64,000 nucleotides of DNA from Paenalcaligenes suwonensis (GTDB lineage: Bacteria; Pseudomonadota; Gammaproteobacteria; Burkholderiales; Burkholderiaceae_B): NCBI RefSeq assembly GCF_011290505.1, contig NZ_JAANPV010000011.1, positions 53,256 through 117,255 of the forward strand. Reading direction: 5' to 3'. Made by a program: the position numbers and the translations under genes. Numbering within the stretch: position 1 is the stretch's first letter; every line of letters starts with the position of its first letter. The notes under the pieces are model-generated. The model ran no database searches. It was not told where the DNA came from and saw only the letters and a list, made by a program, of their open reading frames with translations. Of the stretch, positions 55,434 through 63,713 are shown one piece after another.

Positions 55434-55469
55434 AAAAACGCCACCATAATTAAGCATGGTGGCGTTTTT
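55434..55469 (-). terminator. Rho-independent terminator
   Basis: 14-bp stem AAAAACGCCACCAT / ATGGTGGCGTTTTT around an 8-nt loop; follows the 90-residue gene at 55505. Confidence 0.9.
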
Positions 55470-55504
55470 GTAGGTTAGGCTGAAATACCTATGCGTAGCA
55501 GAAC

Positions 55505-55777
55505 TTACGACGAGACAGTGCTTGATGGCCATGCCAAAGACTCTGCGGCCAATATGGTTCTACGCATTTCTTCATGTTGAGTGTGTAGTGAGATATAGCG
55601 TTCTTGTTCCGCATCATCCCGAGTAACCGTGCCATTGAATGATTCTTGTACGTAGTTGGCATACCAGACGGATTCACTGACCGTCATGCCTACAAAGACT
55701 TCATTGTCGTCCTGATCTTTGGACAGGGCACGGATTTCTGACAGATACGCCCGTTCATTGGGCTGAAATTTCAACAT
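55505..55777 (-). CDS. Hypothetical 90-residue protein
   Basis: Hydrophilic protein beginning MLKFQPNERAYLSEIRAL, with SESVWYANYVQESFNG and an acidic, helical C-terminal half. No signal peptide and no recognised family. GGAG in AAGGAG-like context just upstream of the ATG, own terminator after the stop. Confidence 0.65.
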   Translation of the reverse strand: MLKFQPNERAYLSEIRALSKDQDDNEVFVGMTVSESVWYANYVQESFNGTVTRDDAEQERYISLHTQHEEMRRTILAAESLAWPSSTVSS

Positions 55778-55881
55778 AAGACTCCTTAAATGAACCTACA
55801 TTGTAGTCGTCTATCTGAAATCGCCTAGGGTAGTGCGTAAAAGAGGCGCAACGTGGGCGTATGGATACCGCTTTTATCCAA

Positions 55882-56742
55882 TTACCGCGGTTTCATCTGC
55901 GCATAGACCTCTTGCGATACACGCATCAGCTCGGCCCGATCTGTACCTGCCGAGATCGCATAACCAAAGTTATTTTCTACCCAATAAAACACATTGGTAG
56001 CCCCATCGTTTCCGAATTGGAATGCTGTGCTGGCATCAGCGGGGATTTCTTGGGTGACGTACAAGGTAAGGCGTTGCCCATTTTCAGTCCCATACATAAA
56101 TTGTGCTACAGGCCCACGCTCACCCGGCAGCAAGCGGCCGCCGATGAGCTCGTAACCTAAGGCAGTGAGCATAGGGGGGCGTATTTCTGTACCTATGCGT
56201 TTAGTGAGCCAGGTCACCAGTGCTTGTTCTTGGTCGGCGCTAACCTCTACGGGGCGTCGTACATCGGGGCTGTAGACCACGTGAGCGATAGCCGCACGCT
56301 GCGCAAAGCCAGTTAGCATGCCATCGTTGGGCATCATTGCGGTCGTGGTGTTGGGTGGTACGGCTAAGGCCAACTGTGTGGCTTGAGCATCGACGTACCC
56401 ACGTAAAGTCCAAGCGGATCCAGCGCTCGTAACAGCAACCACAATGCTGGCAGCAAGTGCGCGCCAGGGGAAGGGTTTAGCGGTGGGGCGTAGCGGAAGG
56501 TTGAGCGGCAAGGCTTCGTTCATTACCGGATCCAGTAATGTGTGCAGTAGTCGGTTTTGCTGTCGCCAAGTATGGATACGCTCTTGTTCGTCGGGATGCT
56601 GGGCTAAAAACTGTTCCACCTTAGCGACTTGCTCTGGTGACAACTGATGATCAGCATACGCATGTAGCTCGGCTTCTGTTACAGGCCTAGTCATGCCTTG
56701 GTTTGCCTCTGTGCTAACCGGTTTAAATGAGTGGTCATCCAT
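55882..56742 (-). CDS. Transmembrane anti-sigma factor
   Basis: 286 residues. The cytosolic N-terminal part (TEAELHAYADHQLSPEQVAKV) has the anti-sigma helical pattern of ChrR/RsiW-type proteins but lacks the CxxC zinc motif. A membrane helix follows near residues 92-112 (FPWRALAASIVVAVTSAGSA) and then a periplasmic domain of about 170 residues. Two bp after the ECF sigma gene, hence its cognate inhibitor. Confidence 0.87.
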   Translation of the reverse strand: MDDHSFKPVSTEANQGMTRPVTEAELHAYADHQLSPEQVAKVEQFLAQHPDEQERIHTWRQQNRLLHTLLDPVMNEALPLNLPLRPTAKPFPWRALAASIVVAVTSAGSAWTLRGYVDAQATQLALAVPPNTTTAMMPNDGMLTGFAQRAAIAHVVYSPDVRRPVEVSADQEQALVTWLTKRIGTEIRPPMLTALGYELIGGRLLPGERGPVAQFMYGTENGQRLTLYVTQEIPADASTAFQFGNDGATNVFYWVENNFGYAISAGTDRAELMRVSQEVYAQMKPR

Positions 56743-56744
56743 GG

Positions 56745-57260
56745 TTATTTCACGCGCTGAATTTTAGTCGGTGGAGTGATACGGCCTTGCAGCTCTTCTC
56801 GCAAGCTGGCACGTGCGCGAGAGAGGCGGGACATTACCGTGCCAATGGGCACGCCTAAAATCGTGGCTATTTCTTCATACCGTAGTTCTTCTACGCCCAC
56901 CAATAACAGCACCTCGCGATGGCTGGTGGGTAAACGTTGAAGGGCTTTATCAAGATCATGCAGTTCTAATGCATCGGTTTGTAGGGGACGCTGCGGTAGA
57001 TCAGGAAGCGTATCGCTGGCGTAGTCTTCGGGTCTGTTTTGTTGAGCGCGTAAGTCATCAATAAAGCGGTGGTGCATGATCCCAAACATCCATGCGCGAA
57101 TGTTGCTACGCTTTTGCCACATGGAGAAACTGCTCCATACGCGTTCTAATGTGTCTTGTACTAAATCATCAGCACGATCGCGATCACCTACCAGCCCACG
57201 TGCGTAACGCCGTAGGCTGGGGATGCAGGCAACAATTGCAGCTTCGTCTTGAGCTCGCAT
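56745..57260 (-). CDS. ECF RNA polymerase sigma factor
   Basis: 171 residues with region 2 (ADDLVQDTLERVWSSF, IRAWMFGIMHHRFIDDLR) and region 4 (LPTSHREVLLLVGVEELRYEEIA, LGVPIGTVMSRLSRAR). Member of the extracytoplasmic function class, held by the downstream anti-sigma. Transcribed 21 bp after the COG4315 gene, whose upstream carries an ECF-like promoter. Confidence 0.95.
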   Translation of the reverse strand: MRAQDEAAIVACIPSLRRYARGLVGDRDRADDLVQDTLERVWSSFSMWQKRSNIRAWMFGIMHHRFIDDLRAQQNRPEDYASDTLPDLPQRPLQTDALELHDLDKALQRLPTSHREVLLLVGVEELRYEEIATILGVPIGTVMSRLSRARASLREELQGRITPPTKIQRVK

Positions 57261-57281
57261 GAGTGAGGAAGTAGTGTGGGG

Positions 57282-57656
57282 TTACTTAATAATGTGCCAG
57301 ACGCCTTTGACGTTGTCACCCTTCACGTCACCTGCAGCTTTATCCTCGACGTACGTGTAAACAGGCATGCCTTTGTAAGCCCATTGCTTGCTGCCATCGT
57401 CACGAATGACAATAGTCAGCTCGCCTTCAGAAGCGGCATCGTTAGCGGCTAGTGCTGGCGGCCATAAGTCAGCACACGGTCCATTGCATGCACTTTTGCC
57501 GCTATTCGCTACATCTTTATCAAAGGTATAGAGCGTCATGCCATTGGCATCCACCAGCATGTCGTTGCTCATGGTGATGCCTGACTCCGCATGGGCAAGT
57601 GTGGAAAAGGCGGTCGCAAGCGTGAGTGTTAACGTGGAAAGTAAACGACTAGTCAT
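57282..57656 (-). CDS. COG4315 secreted repeat protein
   Basis: 124 residues from the ATG at 57656 (GGAAG upstream; signal peptide SRLLSTLTLTLATAFSTLAHA). The mature part has the COG4315 pattern: MLVDANGMTLYTFDKDV, CNGPCADLWPP and the C-terminal KGMPVYTYVEDKAAGDVKG. Periplasmic, function unknown, often next to ECF sigma genes as here. First gene of the sigma/anti-sigma operon. Confidence 0.85.
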   Translation of the reverse strand: MTSRLLSTLTLTLATAFSTLAHAESGITMSNDMLVDANGMTLYTFDKDVANSGKSACNGPCADLWPPALAANDAASEGELTIVIRDDGSKQWAYKGMPVYTYVEDKAAGDVKGDNVKGVWHIIK

Positions 57657-57691
57657 GGAAACTTCCTTCAAAAAGTGAATGTGTACTTCCA

Positions 57692-57719
57692 TAGACGTAT
57701 GGGTAGGCGGCTTTATTCC
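57692..57719 (-). promoter_or_regulatory. ECF-type promoter of the COG4315-sigma-anti-sigma operon
   Basis: On the minus strand a -35-like GGAATA (57714-57719) and a -10-like CGTCTA (57692-57697) are separated by exactly 16 nt, the usual ECF architecture. The start codon is about 35 nt downstream. Autoregulation by the encoded sigma is inferred. Confidence 0.6.
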
Positions 57720-57808
57720 ATCTTTTTTGTTTTTTTTAAAACTCTAGGTGTGGACAATGATAGATAGGGTTTGAGCTATTATGCTCATCAAGAAAAACAC
57801 ACAAGGAA

Positions 57809-58114
57809 ATGACAGTGCCTATTGCCATCTTGGTTGTTCTGGTCTGTGGGGCGCTATTGGTGGCGCCTATGTTGTTGTCTGCCTCCGTCGCCGTAGTAGC
57901 GGTTGTGCTTTGGAAAAGTGGGAGGGCACGAATGGCGATGCAAATGCTATTTGTTGTAGCGGTAGCCGTGCTGACCTATTGGCTCGCAACGCTTACCGCG
58001 CTTATGCTCGTCACCTATGAGACGTATGTGGTGGTGATGGCGCTAAGCGCGTTAGTTGTGGTGATAAGCGTGCTGTCTTGGATCGCTTTTAGGGCGTTGT
58101 TTCGCCCTAGATAG
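57809..58114 (+). CDS. Hypothetical small membrane protein (three helices)
   Basis: 101 residues, almost wholly hydrophobic with about three helices and a basic link (WKSGRARMAM). The ATG at 57809 sits only 1 nt from AAGGA; the in-frame GTG at 57815 (VPIAILVVL) has the ideal 7-nt spacing and is the likelier start. No family recognised. Confidence 0.55.
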   Translation: MTVPIAILVVLVCGALLVAPMLLSASVAVVAVVLWKSGRARMAMQMLFVVAVAVLTYWLATLTALMLVTYETYVVVMALSALVVVISVLSWIAFRALFRPR

Positions 58115-58123
58115 TAAAAATAA

Positions 58124-58408
58124 TTAGCCTTCAGCAGCCATCATTTGTTGGTATTCTTGTAGTTCAGCGGCTTCTTTTGAGCATGAACGGTCTTGTGCCT
58201 CTTTAGGTAAAGACATATGTTTGTTTTTGGCTATAGGGTAGTTTTCCATGATTTCATCAGCCAGTGCTTTTGTCTCTTCGTTTGCAGCGAGCTGTTGCAC
58301 AAACTTATCGATCTCAGCGTAATAATTTTTGCAGGTTTGTGTAAGTTCTGCCGAGAAAGCGGTAGAGGACATGAGCATGAAAAGGCCTGCAACAAATAGT
58401 TTTTTCAT
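58124..58408 (-). CDS. Secreted hypothetical protein with two Cys
   Basis: 94 residues from the ATG at 58408, with GGA six nt upstream; an ATG two codons earlier is too close. Signal peptide KKLFVAGLFMLMSSTAFSAE. The mature part has two Cys (QTCKNYYAEID, DRSCSKEA), which likely form a disulfide in the periplasm. Helical. Family not recognised. Confidence 0.72.
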   Translation of the reverse strand: MKKLFVAGLFMLMSSTAFSAELTQTCKNYYAEIDKFVQQLAANEETKALADEIMENYPIAKNKHMSLPKEAQDRSCSKEAAELQEYQQMMAAEG

Positions 58409-58463
58409 ATGCATTCCAAGTAACTAAATAAGGTGATGCTGTTAGCTAATGATCTAAAAAAGA

Positions 58464-59594
58464 TCACTGGTTAAGAGCGAGTAGGGTACGGATTACATCA
58501 GAGCGGGTGATAACACCTACCAAGACTTTTCCACGCAGTACGGCAATGAACTGAACGTCGTGTGATGCCAAGTCGTGTAGTAGATCACCCATTGGGGTGT
58601 CTTCTTGTACGCTCATCTCAGGCATTCGCATTAGATCTTTGGCGGTAGAAAACCCTTTAGGTGAGCGATTACGCAGTCGTTTCCAAAGGGTTTGGTGTTG
58701 CCGTGAGTGGTGATTTTGCCATAGCCAATCAAACAAATCGGCGCGCAGTACACGGCCAATCAACTCGCCTTGTTCATCAACCACGGGCAAGCTTTTAATC
58801 AGATGGCGGTGAAACAGTTCTGCCACTTCTTCTAATGGCGTTTCTACATGAATCGTTAGTAGGTTTGCAGACATCACTGCACCGCAACTCACACTAGACA
58901 GACGGCGTTTAATCGCATTTTCTTCCGCAGCGGCCAGCAGGTCACCCAAATCTTCGGGGGTTAAGTTGTAGCTTTGGTCAAAGCGTTGCAGCAATTGCTG
59001 TAGGTCTTCCTCGCTTAGTGCTAAACGTGTAGCGGGGCGTTGTGTTTTATTGCTAAGCACAAAGTGATGCAGGTAGCTACGGCCACAGGCGCGGTGATAA
59101 CATACACCCACAATAACCATAGCAGCCGAAAGCACTGTTACCGGAATCAGTAGCGTCCAATCTACTGGCAGCAGTTGTTCTGCGGCGAGCACCATCATCA
59201 GTGCAACAGCGCCGCCCGGTGGATGCAATGCACGCAGTAGCAGCATCAATACCACAGCACCAGCCACCGCAAGTGTGGCCAATGCAATATGGGGCAGAGG
59301 GGCAAAGAGACCGAGCAGCAGCAAGGTATAGAGCGCAGATACCGTATTACCAACTACACAATTCCATGGTTGCGCGAGTGGGCTACTGGGTACGGCAAAT
59401 ACCAGTACAGCCGTTGCACCTAGTGGCGCAAAAAGGAACAGAAGATGAGGGTAAAAGTGATCGGCCAGCCCTATCAGCAGACAGGCTAGCGCAATACCTA
59501 GGCCTACCCCTAAGCTGGAGCGTGTTAGCTCCTTCCAAGAAGGGCGTGAGGCCACCGGCCCCAAACGCTGCCATAGTGTTTGAATGAAGAGCAT
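58464..59594 (-). CDS. HPP-family membrane protein with CBS domain pair
   Basis: 376 residues. The N-terminal half is an HPP-type membrane domain with about four helices (LFLFAPLGATAVLVFAVPSS, LRALHPPGGAVALMMVLAAEQL; the HPP triad is visible). The C-terminal half has two CBS motifs (MSANLLTIHVETPLEEVAELF and DLMRMPEMSVQEDTPMGDLL) that bind adenosyl nucleotides. HPP proteins are linked to nitrite transport in plants and cyanobacteria; function here is unknown. Confidence 0.9.
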   Translation of the reverse strand: MLFIQTLWQRLGPVASRPSWKELTRSSLGVGLGIALACLLIGLADHFYPHLLFLFAPLGATAVLVFAVPSSPLAQPWNCVVGNTVSALYTLLLLGLFAPLPHIALATLAVAGAVVLMLLLRALHPPGGAVALMMVLAAEQLLPVDWTLLIPVTVLSAAMVIVGVCYHRACGRSYLHHFVLSNKTQRPATRLALSEEDLQQLLQRFDQSYNLTPEDLGDLLAAAEENAIKRRLSSVSCGAVMSANLLTIHVETPLEEVAELFHRHLIKSLPVVDEQGELIGRVLRADLFDWLWQNHHSRQHQTLWKRLRNRSPKGFSTAKDLMRMPEMSVQEDTPMGDLLHDLASHDVQFIAVLRGKVLVGVITRSDVIRTLLALNQ

Positions 59595-59640
59595 AAAGAT
59601 GTGACGCTAGCAGTTCAAGGTAATAGCAGCTCGTATGCAG

Positions 59641-60453
59641 CTAATTAACGCTCTGGGAATTATTGCAACCAGCTTGGTTGCCATTCTCGCAGGCTTCTTT
59701 GAACAGTTTTTTGGCCATGCGTACGTCTCTGGGGCCGCCTTCACCATGCAAGTACAACGAACCTAAGTTGTTTTGTGCCGAGGGGTGTCCTTGCTCGGCA
59801 GCTTTAGCAAACCATTCTCGTGCTTTAGCGTAATCTTGTGGGACGCCTAGGCCGCGGTAGTAAAGCCCCCCTAGATTAAACTGTGCAGAATCAATCCCCT
59901 GTTCTGCAGCTTTTTTGTACCATTCACTGGCGATGGTATAGCTTTGCGGAACGCCTTGTGCGTGTTGATACATAACCCCTAAATTGGATTGTGCAGAAGC
60001 ATTGCCTTGTGCGGCTGCCAATTGATAGAGTTCATGCGCGATGGCGTAGTCCTGAGGAACGCCATTCCCAGCATCGTATAACGTTGCTAGCCCGTTCTGA
60101 GCATACGGGTCTCCTTGAGCAGCCGCTTTTTCGTACCACTCACGTGCTTTTGTATAGTCTTGCACAACGCCCTGACCATTGTCATACATAACCCCTAAAC
60201 GGTTTTGGGCCGAGGCATTGCCTTGAGCGGCTGCGGCCCCATACCATTTCAGCGCATTATCGTAGTCTTGCATGCGGGCATACAGGCGGCCTAACTCAAA
60301 CTGCGCAGTGGCAGAACCTTTCTCAGCCTCTAGTAGCGTGGCTGCAAAGGCTAGATCTTCCGTCGATGGTGCTGCGATAGATTCAGCAGAGAAAGAGGCA
60401 ATACCTAGAGCGAGTAGAAGACCAGTTAAAATCCGGTCACATTTATTTTGCAT
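59641..60453 (-). CDS. Secreted Sel1-repeat (TPR-like) protein
   Basis: 270 residues. Signal peptide ILTGLLLALGIASFSAESIAA, then about six Sel1-like repeats of about 36 residues: ATAQFELGRLY, SAQNRLGVMYDNGQGV, YAQNGLATLY, SAQSNLGVMYQHAQGV, SAQFNLGGLYYRGLGV and SAQNNLGSLYLHGEGG. A periplasmic protein-protein adaptor is likely. Last residues contain two Cys (ACENGNQAGC). Confidence 0.9.
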   Translation of the reverse strand: MQNKCDRILTGLLLALGIASFSAESIAAPSTEDLAFAATLLEAEKGSATAQFELGRLYARMQDYDNALKWYGAAAAQGNASAQNRLGVMYDNGQGVVQDYTKAREWYEKAAAQGDPYAQNGLATLYDAGNGVPQDYAIAHELYQLAAAQGNASAQSNLGVMYQHAQGVPQSYTIASEWYKKAAEQGIDSAQFNLGGLYYRGLGVPQDYAKAREWFAKAAEQGHPSAQNNLGSLYLHGEGGPRDVRMAKKLFKEACENGNQAGCNNSQSVN

Positions 60454-60572
60454 TCTTGATTCACGTCTTAAGGTTAGAGAGAGTCAGGGCTGAACATATC
60501 AATAGGGCTGATAGGTATTCTCTACAAGTAGTTAAGCATTCTTGTTGTGATTGTTGCTGAGGTCAGGTTAAT

Positions 60573-60887
60573 GTGGCCCGTACCCAGTTTATGCTAGATG
60601 GGCATTTATGGGGAATTTTTGGGCTTATAGGGAGACGAGCAGTGGTAGGTGAGGCGATCGCCATAGTGGGGGCAGTGCTTTTATGGCCAGTAGTGTTTGC
60701 TAGAGCCAAGAAGACAGTATTTGGCCGCAGGTTACTCCTTGCTACCGATATTGTTTTGGTAGTAGCTGGCTCGTTCATCTCCTACTCTGCTACAGATCAG
60801 GGTGACGAAGATAGGGTGGTGGATGAAGACAAAAAAGCAGCAGAAAATGCCAGAAAGGCGATTCGAATACGCACATGGCATTTTTGA
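60573..60887 (+). CDS. Hypothetical membrane protein
   Basis: 104 residues from a GTG at 60573 (AGG 5 nt upstream). Two hydrophobic segments (AVVGEAIAIVGAVLLWPVVF, LLLATDIVLVVAGSF) and a charged C-terminal tail rich in Asp/Glu/Lys. An internal ATG (60591) is an alternative start. No family recognised. Confidence 0.45.
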   Translation: MARTQFMLDGHLWGIFGLIGRRAVVGEAIAIVGAVLLWPVVFARAKKTVFGRRLLLATDIVLVVAGSFISYSATDQGDEDRVVDEDKKAAENARKAIRIRTWHF

Positions 60888-60950
60888 ATGCTACTTGCTA
60901 AGGGGTAACGGTTTGGCTACGTGCGGTTTTTTTGCTGGTAGGTTTGTTGA

Positions 60951-61367
60951 ATGAACAAGTTCAAGTTAATTATCGTTTTTACGCTTGCTGTGACATTGCC
61001 TGCGTGGGCGGGAGGTTATGGCAGTAATGATGAGTACAAGCTGATTCAGAATAATGAAGGCTGGGTATATGTGGACAGAGATAACCGCCTAATCTTAAAG
61101 CCATATATTTTTGATAATGGGCCAGACTATTTTGAGGAAGGCTTAGCTCGCTTCATTGAGAACGGAAAGATGGGGTTTCACGACCAAGCGCTGAATATCA
61201 TTATTCCGGCGAAATACGATTTTGTGTATCCGTTCGAAAATGGAACCGCACAGGCTGGGACCAACTGTACTACTCAACAGCATGGAGAGCACTCTTCTGT
61301 GAGCTGTGAAAAATGGGAGAGTATTCATCACAATCCGGCAAGTACTTTCCAGGGCACTAGTAAGTAA
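60951..61367 (+). CDS. WG-repeat secreted protein
   Basis: 138 residues. A signal peptide (KLIIVFTLAVTLPAWA) is followed by beta-hairpin WG-type repeats: GWVYVDRDNRLILKPYIFDN, ARFIENGKMGFHDQALNIII and KYDFVYPFENGTAQA. Such repeats form solvent-exposed beta structures in KWG/WG proteins. A Cys pair (TNCTTQQ, SVSCEKW) may make a disulfide. Function unknown. Confidence 0.75.
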   Translation: MNKFKLIIVFTLAVTLPAWAGGYGSNDEYKLIQNNEGWVYVDRDNRLILKPYIFDNGPDYFEEGLARFIENGKMGFHDQALNIIIPAKYDFVYPFENGTAQAGTNCTTQQHGEHSSVSCEKWESIHHNPASTFQGTSK

Positions 61368-61488
61368 GATAATTGCCTCATGTTTTTGGTTTTTTGTGTT
61401 GAGTAAACGGCTCGCTTATCGATAAACCGTAGAGGTGTTACGTGTAGTAAAGACAGAAGGTGCAGGCGTGTCAAAGAGACTATTACCT

Positions 61489-61815
61489 TTAGTCCTGACC
61501 GTGAAAAGCTTCCCACGCAGCAGCCTCTAATTCGCCACATTCAGAGATCACATTACCGCTTTCATCCTGAAGCGTATAGCTTTGCTGCTCGGCATCACCA
61601 ATGCTCCCTGCGCCATCCAGTCCCAGCAGTAAGGTGTACATAGTGTCGCGCAGCGCAGAGTCCAGAATGTCACGAAGTTGCGAGTGCTGAGAAGGAGTCA
61701 GTTGTAGGGCATTGATTCGTGCTGCTACCTCCGAGCCGTCATGAGAGTCCATGAAAGAGGCGAGTAGTTGTGATTTGAGGCTAACCCAGTTATCGACAAA
61801 TTGTTTGGCGTTCAT
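61489..61815 (-). CDS. Hypothetical 108-residue cytosolic protein
   Basis: Starts MNAKQFVDNWVSLKSQLLASF at the ATG at 61815; a TTG upstream is less likely. Predicted helical N-terminal half, then QSYTLQDESGNVISECGELEA. No signal peptide and no recognised family. A role as a small immunity-like protein was considered but nothing supports it. Confidence 0.65.
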   Translation of the reverse strand: MNAKQFVDNWVSLKSQLLASFMDSHDGSEVAARINALQLTPSQHSQLRDILDSALRDTMYTLLLGLDGAGSIGDAEQQSYTLQDESGNVISECGELEAAAWEAFHGQD

Positions 61816-61856
61816 AGTGAGGCTACTTGGCAAGGCTAGGAGCTTTAGGCAACAAA

Positions 61857-61887
61857 AAAGCCGCAGATCGTTGTGATATGCGGCTTT
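61857..61887 (-). terminator. Rho-independent terminator of tRNA-Val
   Basis: AAAGCCGCA / TGCGGCTTT; A-run at 61854-61859 is the minus-strand T-tract, 35 nt after the tRNA. Confidence 0.85.
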
Positions 61888-61921
61888 GCTTGGCAGTCCT
61901 AGGCACTGTTTGGAAGTGCTT

Positions 61922-61998
61922 TGGTAGGCGGTACTGGAGTCGAACCAGCGACCTCTACGATGTCAACGTAGCGCTCTAACCAACTGAGCTAACCGCCT
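61922..61998 (-). tRNA. tRNA-Val (anticodon GAC)
   Basis: Cloverleaf on the minus strand: acceptor AGGCGGT / ACCGCCT, D-arm GCTC...GAGC, anticodon stem CTACG / CGTAG with loop TTGACAT (anticodon GAC), T-arm GCTGG-TTCGAAC-CAGT with one G-U pair, discriminator A and an encoded CCA. Confidence 0.95.
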
Positions 61999-62069
61999 AG
62001 AGAACGTAATAATACGATGGTTTTTGTAACGGCGTCAAGTGCCAACGTGTGAAACGGTAGCAGCTGGTA

Positions 62070-63035
62070 CTAAACGGCTGCTTTTTGCGTATTCATCGCT
62101 AAGGTATTACGCACTTGTATGAGTTCAGCCGCGATGGCAACGGCGATTTCTGCTGGGGTGCGGCTAGAGATAGCTAACCCGACAGGGCCGTGTAAACGGT
62201 CTATGTCAGCGTCCGTTAGGTCAAACAGTTTTAGCCGTTCTCTACGTTTGGCTTGGTTGGCTTTAGAACCTAATGCGCCTATGTAGAAGGCGGGTGAGAT
62301 GAGGGCCTCTAGCAGCGCCATGTCATCCAGTTTGGGGTCATGGGTAAGGGCGACTATAGCTGTGCGATGGTTAACGCCCATGTCTACGATAGTGTCGTCA
62401 GGCATGGTGGTGACGAGGGTGGCGTAAGGTACATCCCAGTCCGCAAAAAACTCTTGGCGTGGGTCGCAGACCGTCACGTGAAAATCGAGGGCGTTAGCGA
62501 TGGCACAAAGTGTGCGTGCGGTTTGGTTGGCGCCGATGATGAGTAGGTGCCAATGTGGTCCGTAGACGCTATGAAAGTGGGTGTCGCTAAGCGCAGTTTT
62601 TTGGTCGGCTGTGGTGGGCTGTAGTTGGCTGCTGCCATCCGCGAGCTTAAGGGTGCGTAGCACCAAGCGATGGTCGCGTATAGCCGCAAGTACCTGATCT
62701 AACCAGTGTGTGTTGGTGATGGGTTCTACCAGTAGCTTCAATGTGCCGCCACAAGGCAGTCCAAAGCGTGCTGCCTCGTTTTGTGAGACACCATACAGTA
62801 AGGGGGCGGCTGTGTTGCCCAGCTCGTTGTGTTTGGCTTTACGGATGAGGTCGTCTTCTATGCAGCCACCCGACACTGAACCTACTAAGCGGCCGTCTTC
62901 TCGTACAACGAGCATGGCGCCGGCTTGGCGTGGTGATGAGCCCCACGTTTGCACTACCGTCACAAGGTGTACGGTATGGCCTGCTGTAACCCAGTCATGA
63001 GCGTGTTGTAATACATCAAGGTCCATGGCGTTCAT
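62070..63035 (-). CDS. xdhC: XdhC/CoxI family protein
   Basis: 321 residues. N-terminal XdhC/CoxI domain (VQTWGSSPRQAGAMLVVREDG, VSGGCIEDDLIRKAK, FGLPCGGTLKLLVEP) and C-terminal Rossmann-like XdhC domain (LLIIGANQTARTLCAIA, HDPKLDDMALLEALISPAFYIGALGS). Known members insert sulfurated molybdenum cofactor into xanthine dehydrogenase-type enzymes. ATGA overlap with the preceding mobA-like gene. Confidence 0.93.
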   Translation of the reverse strand: MNAMDLDVLQHAHDWVTAGHTVHLVTVVQTWGSSPRQAGAMLVVREDGRLVGSVSGGCIEDDLIRKAKHNELGNTAAPLLYGVSQNEAARFGLPCGGTLKLLVEPITNTHWLDQVLAAIRDHRLVLRTLKLADGSSQLQPTTADQKTALSDTHFHSVYGPHWHLLIIGANQTARTLCAIANALDFHVTVCDPRQEFFADWDVPYATLVTTMPDDTIVDMGVNHRTAIVALTHDPKLDDMALLEALISPAFYIGALGSKANQAKRRERLKLFDLTDADIDRLHGPVGLAISSRTPAEIAVAIAAELIQVRNTLAMNTQKAAV

Positions 63036-63655
63036 GAGCGGCTCCGCAAAAAAGAGTGAAGGGTGGGGTGTAGTAAGTCGTTAGGTTCATCAATGTCAAA
63101 GCAGACGCCAGCATCTGTGCAGGGTACGTGCTGTATGCCATGTTGCTGTACTAAGCGGCGTGCGCCTTCGTCACCGCATAGTGTGGTGAGTTCGGGGATG
63201 AGATGCCATTGAAAACCGACGGGGTGTCCACGTTGGCCTTGGTATAAAGGGGCAGCAATCGTGGCATGGTTTAGGGCGCTTTGCACGCTGTGAAAACTCT
63301 GTAGCGAAATACAAGGCATGTCGGCCAAGGTGACGAGTACGTTTTTAACAGGCGACGAGTTGTAGCGTTCAAGTAGGGCGCGGGCTGCATCGGCTAGGCT
63401 GGCTCCCATGCCAGTGTGGGCCTGTTCGCTTTCTATGACGGTGCAATGCGGTTGTGATAGTTGTTGCTTAAGCTCGGGGCTGTTGGGGCGTATCACTACC
63501 ATAACGTGGTCTACTGCTTGGCGTAGGTTATGCAAGCTGGTAGCCGCTACACAGCCGTGGTCTCCCAGCGGGGCCAGTAGCTTGTTGCTATTGGGTTGTA
63601 GAGCTTGGAAGCGGCGACCATAGCCGGCTGCCAACAATATACCTAACTGATGCAT
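63032..63655 (-). CDS. MobA-like nucleotidyltransferase (molybdenum cofactor cytidylyltransferase type)
   Basis: 207 residues. LGILLAAGYGRRF and NSNKLLAP form the NTP-transferase loop, with LVTLADMPCISLQSF and GQRGHPVGF downstream, matching MocA-type enzymes that attach CMP to molybdopterin for hydroxylases. Overlaps xdhC by 4 nt. A dinucleotide-cofactor enzyme gene likely lies beyond the window's right edge. Confidence 0.9.
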   Translation of the reverse strand: MHQLGILLAAGYGRRFQALQPNSNKLLAPLGDHGCVAATSLHNLRQAVDHVMVVIRPNSPELKQQLSQPHCTVIESEQAHTGMGASLADAARALLERYNSSPVKNVLVTLADMPCISLQSFHSVQSALNHATIAAPLYQGQRGHPVGFQWHLIPELTTLCGDEGARRLVQQHGIQHVPCTDAGVCFDIDEPNDLLHPTLHSFLRSRS

Positions 63656-63713
63656 GGTTAAAGTGATAGAGCAGAGGCACTAGCAGGGTAGCTAGTGCCT
63701 CGGTGAGTAGAGG

